DNA from: Anaeramoeba flamelloides
Taxonomy: Eukaryota; Metamonada; Anaeramoebidae
Reading direction: 5' to 3'
Length of the DNA: 64,000 bases
NCBI GenBank assembly: GCA_027625915.1
Contig: JANTQA010000023.1
Location: 23,932,001-23,996,000, forward strand
Part shown: positions 1 to 10,920 of the stretch, one piece after another
Position numbering within the stretch: position 1 is the first letter of the stretch
Layout of the letters: every line of letters begins with the position of its first letter
Notes under the pieces: model-generated
The model's input: the letters and a program-made list of their open reading frames with translations, nothing else
Databases searched by the model: none
Told to the model about the DNA's origin: nothing
Translations under genes and position numbers: made by a program

Positions 1-229
1 TTTTTAAGATGCACAAAATTAAATACTTTTTGTTTCACATTAAAAAAATTTGATTTTTCTCTTTCAAGTTCAATAAGGAAGAGCTCAATTAAATCTCTAT
101 TTTTTTCTTATTAAATTAGTTTTGTGAAGATTTTGTAAAGTTTCAGTTAACAATCACCTAAGTATTTGGGAAATCGAACTAAAAATTTTCATTTATTATT
201 TAGAAAATAATACTATTTGTTTTAAAATG

Positions 230-435
230 AAAGGAACAAAATTTTCATTCAGCTTTCCAAAAAACAGATATTTTAAAATCAATGTAAAATTTCAAATTTT
301 TACTTCAAAAAATCAGCTTAAATTATTAATTTCCCTATTTTGGAATTGGAAACTTTGGTGATTTATTTTAATTCTTGCATGGGTGTATGTTTGGAAAGCT
401 GAATGAAAATTTTGATTTTTTTATTTTACAATTAA
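230..435. repeat. Family E short inverted-repeat element, copy 1
   Basis: The left arm near 238-266 (reads TTTTCATTCAGCTTTCCAAA) reappears inverted at 386-414. Related sequence with the same TTTTCATT ends and an internal motif close to AAATAATCAAAG occurs near 31352-31560 and 35545-35760. No coding capacity is seen. It is most likely a non-autonomous DNA element (MITE). Confidence 0.65.
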
Positions 436-664
436 CGGTAATTTGAAAATGATAGCTATGTTAAATTTTACAAGAGAAAGTAGTCCCAAGTTATTTTATT
501 TGTTATAATTTTGAATTATTTTTATATATGTATTGGTTAAAAATGATTTAATTTGTTGGAAACTCTTGAAAAGTGATTTTGAATATAAAAAATAAAACAC
601 TTCTGTTTTGAAGGATTAACAAAAAAAAAAAAAAAACTCTTTCATTAAATAAAAATGACTTTTG

Positions 665-1549
665 TGAAAAAAAAGCGATACAACAAAAAAAAAAAAAAAA
701 AAAAAGAGTTTGATAATTTTTTTTAAAATTTAAAAATTTAATTGAGACAATTAGCAAAAATGATGAAATCCACCAGAATTTTTAAAATTTAATAAGAATC
801 CGAATGAGGGTTAAAACATTGTAATATGTATGAATATCTAACTTAGATTCACTGATATTAATTTCGATTCCTTCAAGATCCCGAAGTAGATTTTACTAAA
901 AATCAATACTTTTATTATAAAACTATATCTTCACAGAAATGAAGAATTCTCACTATTTTTTATTTTTGCCATTTTAAATGTTATTTTAAAACCAAGTGTT
1001 TCTTGGGTTAGTTCATTGAATTTTATATCGATTCCTATGTACCTTTAATCATTATTCTTGATATTCGTAGCTATTTTTTAAAAAAAATAAAGTTTTCAGG
1101 TTCTATTAAGATTTACAATGAAAAATCGAAAAATTCCAAAACTGATAATTTTCTCAAACTCTATTGTCTTACATAACAATGGTGTTTTTCTAAAGTACAC
1201 ATAAAATAATTCAGATTAAATATTAAGGATTATTTATGAAAATCGTAATTTGTGAGATATGAATTGCCCAAAAAATGTAATTTTTAGTCATTTTTTCCAC
1301 TCTTAACAATTAAAAATAAAATTATTTCATTTTTAAGACAGTCTATTAGAACTATATTAATATAATTGAAAAGAAGAAAATATAAGTTAGATATTCATAC
1401 ATATTAAAATGTTTTAATAATCATTTGGATTCTTATAAAATATTAAAAATTCTAGTGAATTTTATCATTTTGGCTAATTGTCTCAATTAAATTTTCAAAA
1501 TTTTCAGAAAAATAATCCATCTTTTTTTTTGTTGTATCACTTTTTTTTA
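665..1549. repeat. Foldback element with long inverted arms
   Basis: About 665-850 is repeated inverted at about 1375-1549. Shared blocks include AATTGAGACAATTAGC, TAAGAATCC and ATGTATGAATATCTAACTTA, in mirrored order. The spacer of roughly 500 bases carries no convincing reading frame. The arms would form a long stem in RNA or single-stranded DNA. Probably a MITE or foldback element; the family is unknown. Confidence 0.7.
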
Positions 1550-2959
1550 CAACAGAATCACAAAATATCTTGAACGTCTTCATGAGAAGATGATGTATTG
1601 GGAATCATTCATATTGTACCAAAAATTACTATTTAAATTAGAACTGAACAATAATTATCAGTTTTAATGAAAAAATATATTTGGATAAAATTCAAAAATA
1701 AATTGGAATAATAATTTCGTTCTTAAAAAATAAAGACTTTATTTTTTTGATCCACTTTTAGATTTCGTTCATTCGTAGATACCTTAAGTATCAACTGTAA
1801 AAGTTTTATCCAATAGAATGAGTTTCGTTTTCTAATTATCAATCAAAAAGAGAAGATTCGATCATAAAAGTAATTCAGAAGATGCTTTTTTATATTATTG
1901 TTTTTTTTTTTCCGATTTTTTCTTAAAGTAAAGCCAAGATCAGTTGACAAAAGTAAAGTGAACCAAGCAAATAAGAAGACGATTCCAACACAAAGTTAAT
2001 TTTGTTATTTTTTTTTTTGAATTGTTATTGAAAGTTTGTTTCATAAATAAGAACTATTGGCACTAGAGAGAGTTGGATGCCAGACTAACTAAAAAAAAAT
2101 ATTTCCTTCTACAATTTTTAATCATTGAGTTTTGGTTTAGGAAATCTTTTTGTTCTAGGTTACCAGTCCCTTTTAGAAAATCTCACCAACATTCAATTCA
2201 ATTAATATTAATTGCTTTTAAATATTAAACAACAGTATTAAGTGAAAAGGGAAAAAATAATAAACTTTGCCTTTTTTGTTTATTTGGTTTGTTTTCAGAT
2301 AAATTAATAAATAAAATAAATAAAACATATCATTTGGTAAATAGAAGTATTCAATTGTCATTAAAAGTTGGTTTAAATATGATATATAATTATATAAAAT
2401 TGAAACAAAAAAATGCATTATTGTGTTCTCAGAACTTTCTTTGTTTTTTTGGTAAAATTGCATTTTTTGTACTATTTTTTTTTGAATTGAAAGATACCAT
2501 CATGAAGTTGTAGATTTATTTCTTTAGTTCAATTTCTTAAATATGTGGAAAGGAAAACTTTCTGACTCTACAGCAATATCGATTTTTTTTCTTGAACTTG
2601 TTTTGTAAAAAGTTCAGATCTCAAATTGAAAATAAAATTAAAATGAAAAAAATGGTTTTAATCATTGAAAATTCTGTTCTTAGAAAATAAATTGCTATTA
2701 TATTATGAATTGTATTATTGGAGACCAATTGTGTAATAATATGATTGATTTTCAATCTACCATCTTCTCGTGAAAGTATCCATTATTTAATATTTCTGAA
2801 TGAAAGTGGATTTTTTTTATCAAACAATTTGAAATACAAAAAACAATACAACCAAACAATGTTTAATAACTGAATTTTTTAAAATGAAAAACGATTTTTT
2901 TTTATTTTTTTTTGATGAATAGTCTGATTTTGAAAGTACAAATCACTTGGATTAATTTT
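1550..2959. other. Gene-free AT-rich stretch
   Basis: I see no supportable gene here. A 33-codon open stretch around 1555-1665 reads LERLHEKMMYWESF in one frame. It has somewhat protein-like composition, but it has no start, no convincing splice sites and no recognised similarity. Upstream exons of the gamma-tubulin complex gene could be hidden here; I could not identify any. Confidence 0.4.
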
Positions 2960-3176
2960 AAACTAAACTCTTTTTCAAATAAAAGCGCACAGAAATTTTC
3001 AAGAATTATTCATAATTGAATCGAGTTAATTGTAGTATCATTCTAAAATATAAGAAAATCTTTAAAACCTAAAAAAACACTCAACTGGTTATTTAAAACT
3101 CAGTAAAACAAAACAATAAAAATTACAAAAAAATATTTTAAAAATTGATGTGCCCTTTTATTTGAAATGAGAAATC
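2960..3176. repeat. Family H MITE, copy 1
   Basis: The terminal inverted repeats read AACTCTTTTTCAAATAAAAG at 2966-2985 and, inverted, TGTGCCCTTTTATTTGAAAT at 3151-3170. The internal sequence is non-coding. A further, unpaired copy of the right-hand end lies at 3653-3684. The same left end (AAACTAAACTC) starts the copy at 25917, so this is a dispersed family. Confidence 0.7.
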
Positions 3177-3537
3177 TCGTTTTGTAAATTGTTAAGTGAA
3201 AAAATTATAAAATCAATAAAAACCGGTGAACATGGTGAATTGGGAAAATATTCTTTACATTTTATTGATAACTCTTTACACGTCAAACTTTTGTTCTTTA
3301 AAGACTTATATTCAAAATAAAACCTCAATTCATCTGGGTATTTTGTTGAATTGTTTTTTTCAATATTTTCTTTTTTCTTTGTTCCAGACATCAATCCAAT
3401 AATGGCCTTTCTTAATCCCTATATCTAGCTCATTTGAAATCAAACTTAAACTGTTTCCAGTTTTATACTGTCAGATTATTTCCAAATTGGTTTCTTCTTA
3501 TCTTGTTTTTTTCATTTTCCAACTTTTCATTATCCAT
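3158..3537 (-). CDS. Small predicted two-exon gene, function unknown
   Basis: I do not recognise this protein. A start codon at 3537 opens MDNEKLENEKNKIRRNQ. A 50-base intron with GTATAA donor and GATATAG acceptor would then join it, in phase, to a frame ending at 3158. That frame contains GLRKAIIGLMSGTKK, then DELRFYFEYKSLKNK and CKELSIKCKEYFPNSP, for about 108 residues in all. The composition (Cys, Pro and mixed hydrophobics) is more protein-like than the surrounding low-complexity frames. The last codons overlap the end of the adjacent MITE at 3150-3176, so the natural C terminus may have been replaced by the insertion. The gene lies between that MITE and an unpaired end of the same family at 3653-3684. 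It could instead be an exon of a larger gene or a captured fragment. The splice model is inference. Confidence 0.35.
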
Positions 3538-3652
3538 AAATAAAAAAAAAAAACAAATGAAAAAATGAAAAAATGAATAATTAAAATGAAAATCATCAAT
3601 AAGTAATTATCTTATTAACAATCAAATTCAATAGTATTGATGATTTGGGAGG

Positions 3653-4310
3653 TGTGCCCTTTTGTTTGAAAAAGAGTTTACTTTAGATTCAAGTATTAAG
3701 GGTTTAGAATCTACCATAGAGAAATCCCAAATTTAAGTCTGTTGTTATTGAAGGTAATTCATATTAGCGCACCATGGTTCAAATGACTCTAATAATTATA
3801 TTAGTAAAAGAGTACTATTTGTTGATCTCATCAAAACAAAATTTATACTTGAATTAGTAAAAAATTCCAACATATTTTCAGAAAATAATCTGCATTCCGC
3901 AACTCGTTTAAAAGTGTTATTTGATCTATAACCAGACTTCTATGAATTGAAAAATATGCTTCTTAAATTTGTCGCGAAAAATGTAGATTATTTACTAAAA
4001 TTTAGATTAATTGTTAAAAAAATTAAATCATAAACCCAGAGATTATTCTGAAAAATTATTTCTTATATTGGAAACATATATGAAAAAAAAAACTGCCTTT
4101 CTAAGAAAAAGGAAACAAGAATATTCAGTTTTTTGGATTTTTATGTTGATGAATATTGAGTTAATCTTTGAAAATTAAAAAATTATAAATAATAGTTACT
4201 TTTGGATGTTGTAAATATGAATTATTAAATAACTAGAATACTATTATTTTGGAGTTTCTATTTTTAAAATTATAAAACGAATTTAAAAAAATTTTTTAAA
4301 ATGTTAAATT
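3653..4310 (+). repeat. Family G dispersed repeat, copy 1, with unpaired family H end
   Basis: From about 3685 to 4310 this matches 36180-36830 in the same orientation. Shared blocks are TGGTTCAAATG, AAATCTGCATT, TTTTATGTTGATG, TATTGAGTTAAT, ATAGTTACTTTTGGA and TTTGGAGTTTCTATTTTTA. A family H terminal repeat (TTTGTTTGAAAAAGAGTTTA) abuts the left side at 3653-3684. There is no open frame. GGTTCAAATG is weakly like a Pol III B box, so a SINE-like origin is possible but unproven. Confidence 0.65.
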
Positions 4311-4377
4311 TTTCTAAACACCACTAAAAATCTTTAAACATTTAATATTATTTTTTCATTAACCATTAATATTTTAG

Positions 4378-7300
4378 GGTATTGAAGGAACATATATCAC
4401 AGTTGTTACCAAAGAAGAAGATGAGAAAATTATAAGAAATAAAGTTTCTTTTGAATATGATCAAACACTTGGTAAGAATTTATTTTTTTTTTTAAATCAA
4501 AATTTGTATTTCGTTCTTTTATCATATAAGATATTAAATGTCGAGTCAAAAAAAATTTACCTAATGGAAACTTAATTTTTTTAAAAAAAAAAGAAATAAG
4601 TATACCGATTATAAATCAGTTTTAATGCTTTGAATAATAATATAGATTTTTAAAATCCATTATTTCATATATCTTTTATTAACTATTCCAAAAAAAAAAA
4701 TTGATAAATCCAAAAAAATGTGTCAAATCTATTTAATTTAAAAAATGGTAATAAAATTTAAATATTTACTAGGGGCTTATTATTCTTATTGATCGGTGTT
4801 CAATAAAGATGCACATAATTGAAATTATATAAGCTTTAATAATATCTCTTGTTAAACTACACTGGCTAAATTTCACTTTAATAGAAAAATTCAATCAATA
4901 AAAAATTTTAGATTAATTTTTACGAATAAATCTGAAAATTCAAAAATTGGACAATCTTTAAGGATCTTAGTTTCAAATAAATTCTAAACATACACTACAA
5001 AAACGATCCTTTTATATAGGTTAAGGTTCATAGGATCTTTTATTCACATATTAAAAAAATTTTTTGCAAAAAATATGTGTTTATTGGTTTTTATTTTTTG
5101 TTATATTATAGAACCTCACTTATTAAGCCCTTGAAAAATATATCCAAGACGACATTTATCCAATCAATTCTTCATTTAGTAAGTTAACAGTACAAAAGCA
5201 CATAATAACCCAGTAAAATCCAATAATTTTCCCATAAATCAAAATACTATCCTAAATTACTACTTTGTGATAAGTGATTTTCTATAATATAACAAAAAAT
5301 AAAAACCAATAAACACATATTTTTTGCAAAAAATTTTTTTAATATGTGGATAAAAGATCGTAAACAACTTTAACCAAGATGAAAGGATAGAATTTGAAAT
5401 GTATCTGAAGAATTCATTTAGTACGTACCTCCTTAAATTTTAGATTTAATTTGACACTTTGAATTCTATTTTACTTCGAAAAAGCAATCTAAAATTTTTT
5501 GATTAAAATTTTTCAATTAATGTGAAATTAGCCTTCAGTATTTAATAATTAATATTATCCCAGTTTGGGATATTTCAATTGGATGTATTCTTATTGTTCA
5601 CCGATCAATAAGAATAATAAATCCCTCGTGAAAATATAATTTTTACTAACCATTTTTTAAATTAACTTCGATTTGAAACATTTTTTAGCATTTTATAATT
5701 TTTATGGAATGGTTAGTAAAAAAAGGTTTCTTATTAAATATATTCAAAAAACAAATTAATTTTTTTCTTCTGATTAAATGAACGAAGTGATACATTTAAA
5801 AAAAAATTATCAAAATAAAAAAAAAGAGAAGAAAAATCGATAAAATATTAAAAATACAAATAAAAAAAAAGTTTCTTTCTTATAAAAAATATTCAAAAAA
5901 GAATTTAATTTTTTTTCTTTTTATCAAATATTTTCACAAAGCAAATACCAAAGGATAAATTATCAATAAATTTTAGCTTATTATTGTTGGTTATAATCAA
6001 CTAAATTCCAAAAAAATTGTAACATTTAAAACAGTTGAAAAAATAATAATACTACACTTTCCATTCAATTTGGAAATAATTTTGTTTTTACAAACTGTTT
6101 TTTCATTTTTTTGTCTGTTGTTTTCTTTTCATTTCCTTTTTCCCAGTTACATAATATTTTTCATTAGATTTAGAAAAAAAGTTTCCAATGGTTGATAGAA
6201 GGTTATAGTTGAGTTTGTTAAAGATAAAAAATTAAATAAAAATAATTGGTGGTATCTTATCATTTTATCGATCAATAATTTTTGGTGAAATTTTTACAAA
6301 TTTCGCAAGACATTTTTTTTGTAATCTTTGAATTAGAAGTCTCAAATTTAGCCACTTCAAAATTCTCTCTTTAACAGATTAGACGTGATTTCATCTAACC
6401 CTTAGTAATAAATCGAATACAATTTTTTGTTCCGATCTTTTCATCATTTTTGGCACATCAATTTTTATTTTTTCGTTTTATATTTTTTTCTTTTATTTGG
6501 ATAAAAATGATTACATATTAAAACATTAATATTGGATAACTTAAACCTGATTTTATATAATATTAAAGGAAAAATAAAATAAATTGTGATTTTTTTTTTG
6601 TCTTTTTTTCATTCCACACCTGTAAAAATTTTTGGAATGGGGTTTATTCGGAGTTATGAAATAAAAATAAAAATAATGAACTTTTCATTTATTTTTATAT
6701 TATGAAGGGTGGAAATTATTTCCCTCTTATATCCGTCAGGTTTTCCAGATTTAAAAAGAATAGAGTAAAATCTGGGATTTTCCTCAATTCTTTTGAATTC
6801 TGGAAATGTGCCATTAGGTTTTTTTTTAATTTAAGAAATAAAAAGAAAGTTGTAGAATTTTTCTTTTTATTTCTTAAATTAAAAAAAAACCTAGATACTC
6901 TACGGCACTTTCATAATTTCAATTTTTTTTTTTAGAAATTTTACATAAGAATCATAATTTTCTTTATTCTTAACCAATGATAAGATAAATATTGAGTCTT
7001 TGTTTTGAATATTATCAAAGATATAAGTTTTTTTTTTTTATTATTAATTTGATTAATTCTTTTTTATTAAAAATTTTCAATTCTTTTCAGAGCGAGTGAC
7101 AATCCCATAAAAAGTTAAAATAATTAACTATTAGTGTACTACTTCATATATTAAAATATTATTTAATTTAAATCATTTTATAAAATATTTCAGATGAGAA
7201 TAAAAATATAAATAAAAAAATAAAAAAACTTTGAACAAATAATTCATAACATTTATGAAAACAATACCATCTCTTATGATAATTATTTCTACAACAATAA

Positions 7301-9570
7301 TAGATGAATCCTTAGGACATTTAACAAGGCAAATTTTACCATTATGCGGTGATTATTATACAGTTAATAGATATTTATTTGATTATTTTAATTATAATTA
7401 TGGAAAGGTTAACCATTCGTTGTGCTTGGCTATTAATGGGTTACTAAAAGATTATTATACAACGATTAGCAAATTTGAAGAAAGATTAGAAAAAGGGGGG
7501 TTTACTTTACAAAAATTAAAAAGATATTTATCACCTTCATTAAGAACATTAAATTTGATAAGAATTTTAATTGAGGAAATCGTCGAATTGGGTGCAAAAG
7601 GTGGCATGGTTATAAATATAATTTCAAAGCATTTGGAATTAAATGGAAGCGATTTACATTCAAGATCATTATTTTTATTTTTAATTGAAAAATCATGTCA
7701 GCCGTATTTTCAAATGTTGGAAAAATGGTTATTTGAAGGGATTGTTGAAGACCCACATGAGGAATTTATTATTTTTGAAAATAAAAGGTTTAAAAAACAA
7801 GTTTTAAAAAAAAAATACAATTATAATTATTGGGAAAAGAAATATACGATAAGAAAATTTAAAAAAAAAATTGATATTGTAAAAATGGAAGATTACAATA
7901 AAAAAAAATTTTCCATAAAAAAGAAGAAAAAAGAAATAGGCTATATACCATTTTTTTTAAAAAAAAATACGAAAAAATTATTGAGTGCTGGTAAATATTT
8001 AAATGTTTTTAGGGAATGTGGAATAAAAATTCATTGCCCCTATATCGAAAAATTTACCTTTTCTTTAAATGAGCAAAAAATTGGTATAATTATCAATAAA
8101 ATTTATAATTGGTCAAGTGAGAAATTATTAAAATTATTAGTCGAAGAAAACCAATTATTTGATCACTTAGAATCATTAAAGAGATATTTTTTGATTGGTG
8201 CGGGTGATTGGATGTCACACTTCCTTGATCTTGCTTTGAAAGAATTATCGAAAAAAATTGTTGAAATTGTCCCAAATAAATTAGTTTCCTTTTTAGGAAT
8301 TGCCTTACAAAACTCAATTTCGAAAAATGATCCTCTAAAAGATAATTTAAATTGTGTTTTATTACCAAATAATTTAATTAATCAGTTAATGGGGATAATA
8401 AATACATTGGAAAAAAAGAAAAGAAAAAAAAAATTTGATAAAGATGCTGATGAGGAAGATGATGAAGATGAAGATTACGATGGTGACTACGGTGAAGATG
8501 ATGATGATGAATATTACGACGACGACGACGACGACGATGATGATGATGATGATGATGATGATGAAACAATTATACAAAAACAAATTGATTCAAAATTTAC
8601 TGGAAATAAATTGTTTACAACTTCATTATTTCAAGAGAATTTAGAACCGTTAGATTCAAATCTCAATGACAAACCAAAGATCTCATTAACATCAAAAATA
8701 TCACAGCAGCAGCCCAATATTACAGGAATTGATACCTTTGCTTTAGATTATCATGTATCTTTCCCATTGTCTTTATTCATCAACAAAAAAATTTTAACCA
8801 AATATCAAATTATTTTTAGACATTTATTTTATTGTAAAAAAGTTGAAAATGAAATATGTAATGCCTGGAAGGCACAACAAAGAACAAAAGAAATCGACTT
8901 TGAATTGGTATTATTACAAAGTTATGCACTGATACACAAAATGCTTCATTTTATTCAAAATTTACAATATTACATGCATTTCGAAGTTTTGGAACAAAAT
9001 TGGATTAAATTTCAAAAAAAAATCAAAAACGGTAATTTGCAAAATATTGACCAACTAATGCAAATTCATGAAAATTATTTAAACGATTGCTTAAAGCAAT
9101 GCATGCTCACAAACCCTAAACTTTTAAGTTCTCTGACGAAAATTTTATCAACTTGCCAAATCTTTGCTAATCATACCACAAGATTAACACAATCATTAAC
9201 AATCACTAATCGCGAAAAATTAAATATTGAAGATAGAGTGCCAAATCTTTCTTATTTTAATACCTTTTCTTCTTTATTAAATCCAAAGCAATCACAAAAT
9301 AAATTCGAATTAATCAAAAAGCACAAAGATAAAATCAAAATCGAAAAGGAAAATGTTAAAAAATTCGTTAATGGTCAAGCTTTTTATGGCATGGTTAAAA
9401 ATTCTGAAAACAAATTTATTCAAAATTTAATATCATTGTTAATTAATTTACAGAGATATTCTAATATAGATTTCGATCCTCAAATGTCTGATTTTATGAC
9501 ACGGTTAGATTATAATTCTTTTTATTCTAATATTTTGAATTCGAAAAAATTACATTTTTTTGAGAAATAA
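4378..9570 (+). CDS. TUBGCP2: Gamma-tubulin complex component 2 (GCP2), 5' partial
   Basis: GCP2 is a Spc97/Spc98-family subunit of the gamma-tubulin complex, which nucleates microtubules at organising centres. Two exons are visible: 4378-4471 (GIEGTYITVV... to DQTL, donor GTAAGA) and 7304-9570 (acceptor AATAATAG). They join in phase to give DQTLDESLGHLTRQILPL, as in other GCP2 proteins. About 786 residues are present. The GRIP1 part carries YGKVNHSLC, LRTLNLIRIL, CQPYFQMLEKW, SAGKYLNVFRECG and SLKRYFLIGAGDW. The GRIP2 part carries FALDYHVSFPLSLFINKKIL, IIFRHLFYCKKVE, QYYMHFEVLEQNW and LKQCMLTNPKLL. An Asp-rich linker encoded at 8437-8562 sits exactly between the two halves. The ATG at 7255 is intronic, not the start. 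The exon before 4378 must end on a codon boundary, because 4378 starts in phase 0; I could not find it. Confidence 0.95.
4676..5722. repeat. Large foldback element, arms over 400 bases
   Basis: The two halves are inverted copies. TATTCTTATTGATCGGTG at 4781-4798 mirrors CACCGATCAATAAGAATA at 5599-5616. ATATGTGTTTATTGGTTTTT near 5081 mirrors the segment at 5285-5315. ATTTAATTTAAAAAATGG at 4731 mirrors 5655-5672. Similarity continues outward to about 4676 and 5722. The central loop is about 170 bases. No transposase frame is seen. It sits wholly inside the GCP2 intron. Confidence 0.85.
6003..6640 (+). repeat. Family A MITE-like element, copy 1 (carries a family B insertion)
   Basis: The ends are short inverted repeats: ATTCCAAAAAAATTGTAACA at 6006 and, inverted, TGTAAAAATTTTTGGAAT at 6621-6638. 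Internal blocks TTCAATTTGGAAATAATTTTG, ATGGTTGATAGAAGGTTA and TATCTTATCATTT...GATCAATAA recur in the copies at 27530, 39462, 44720 and 63331. Non-coding; probably a non-autonomous DNA transposon. Confidence 0.75.
6323..6418 (+). mobile_element. Family B SINE-like insertion, 5'-shortened copy inside family A
   Basis: This sequence (TTTGAATTAGAAGTCTCAAA ... CCCTTAGTAATAAATCGAAT) interrupts family A. It is flanked by ACATTTTTTTTGT (6310-6322) and ACAATTTTTTGT (6419-6430). The uninterrupted family A copy at 27530 has one ACATTTTTTGT at this position, so the flanks are a target-site duplication of about 12 bases. It matches the 3' part of the longer copy at 55896-56058. Confidence 0.75.
6816..6892. 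repeat. Perfect 33-bp hairpin in the GCP2 intron
   Basis: The arm at 6816-6848 (AGG, a T run, AATTTAAGAAATAAAAAGAAA) is repeated inverted without mismatch at 6860-6892, with an 11-base loop. A related segment, AAATTAAAAAAAAGCTAGGCACTCGACGG in two parts, is seen near 41140-41170. Confidence 0.8.
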
Positions 9571-10920
9571 ATAAATTATTATGAATTAAATCCGTTTTTT
9601 TTTTTTTTTGTTTTTGTTATCAATTTTACAAAATAATCCATCAAAAATAATTTAAAATGAATTTTTTATGTTTAGATCAAATTAAGATATTTAATAAAAT
9701 GAAGTATATATTTTTTCGTTTTTGAAGCTATTTACTCATAAATAGAAAATTTAATAAATGAATAAACCTGAAATTTATAGATTTATTGTTCTATATTATT
9801 CTTAATTTCACTCAAAGGGTACTGGCAAAAAGGAAAAATTCATTTAAAAAAAAATGGACAAATAGAAGACTATATTGTAATAAGAGAAATAATAAATTTT
9901 GGGTGAGAGTTATTATTCCTAAAGGGTTACCTTAACAAACCTAAAATTTACCAAAAAGAAAAAAATGTTAAACAAAAATTTGGAAATATCATTTGGAACT
10001 TCATGTGCAAAATTTCAAATTTATTTCAGAAATTCATATTTTTTGTGAATAGGATTTTTTCAAAAGGGTGTATATTTATTTGTTTAAAAAAATACATGGT
10101 TTCAATTGTCAATGTGTTAATTGGGTGTTTCAAAGTATTTGTTTTTTGATTGTTTGAATGGCGTTTTGAACAAGAGTGATTTCATTAATCATCATTTTAA
10201 TAGTGTTTGGGTTATAATTTAAAAAGTTTGATTCTTAAATAAAGGGATTTGATTTTAAATACTGTTATTTTCCAATTAATATATGAAAATTTTTATTTCA
10301 ATTTCCAAAATGTATACTGATAAATTCAAATAAATATATAAAATTTTCCTTCAATTTCCATTTTTGTAATTTATCACCTTAACTTTTAAAACAACACAAG
10401 AGAAAGAATCTTTCTCTTGTCAAAAAAAAATTACAAAGTTTCTAAAAATTAAACCTTTAAAGCAATAAAATACATTATTCAAAGCTAGGTATAAATTTTG
10501 AATACTGTTATTTACAAATTATTTAATGAAAATTTTTATTTGAATTTCAAAAATGTATATTAATTATTAATATTATAACCAAATTAGCAGAGTAGAAATT
10601 TTGTCTAAGAGCTAACTAAGGTCGTTTAATTTATTGTCTAAAAATATCATTTCAAAAAGATTTGTTAAATCTTTTGAATGTGTTTTCAACTAATTAACTA
10701 AAAAAATATTTTGGAGAATTTGAACTACAAATTTTCATTTTTTAATTGGAAAATAATAGTAAAAGAAATTATTTAGTAATTATACAATAATTGTCCGAAT
10801 ATTCGCAATTAAAAACCGTTCCAGGTGATTATTTTCCTGCCCTAGGTTTTTTTCAAAACAATACTTGTTTTTCCTTATTGATTTTTAGTAATCGATCATA
10901 CAATACCTTCTAATTTGTTT
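9571..10920. other. Intergenic spacer with a 70-base direct repeat
   Basis: There are no genes. A segment at about 10245-10315 (AATACTGTTATTT..., then AATTTTTATTT) recurs directly at about 10495-10565. A related stretch, ACTGATAAATTCAAATAAAT, at 10317-10336 also appears at 38265-38284. The rest is AT-rich without visible features. Confidence 0.5.

Larger units (their letters stand above)
4472..7303 (+). other. 2832-base intron of the GCP2 gene, loaded with repeats
   Basis: The boundaries are GTAAGA at 4472 and AATAATAG ending at 7303. The flanking exons join in phase 1 to restore the conserved D-E-S-L stretch of GCP2. The intron contains a roughly 1-kb foldback element, a pair of direct repeats near 5727-5775 and 5871-5925, a family A element bearing a family B insertion, and a 33-bp perfect hairpin. 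I see no gene inside it. Confidence 0.9.

Noticed and set aside
1555-1665. Open stretch LERLHEKMMYWESF as a possible early GCP2 exon
   Set aside because: It does not resemble known GCP2 N termini and lacks a donor in the phase needed by the exon at 4378.
7255-7303. ATG at 7255 as the start of GCP2
   Set aside because: The first 16 residues have no match to GCP2, and an acceptor at 7303 joins in phase to a conserved upstream exon at 4378-4471.
8378-8644. His-, Val- and Met-rich reading frames on both strands
   Set aside because: They are shadows of the Asp-codon microsatellite in GCP2.
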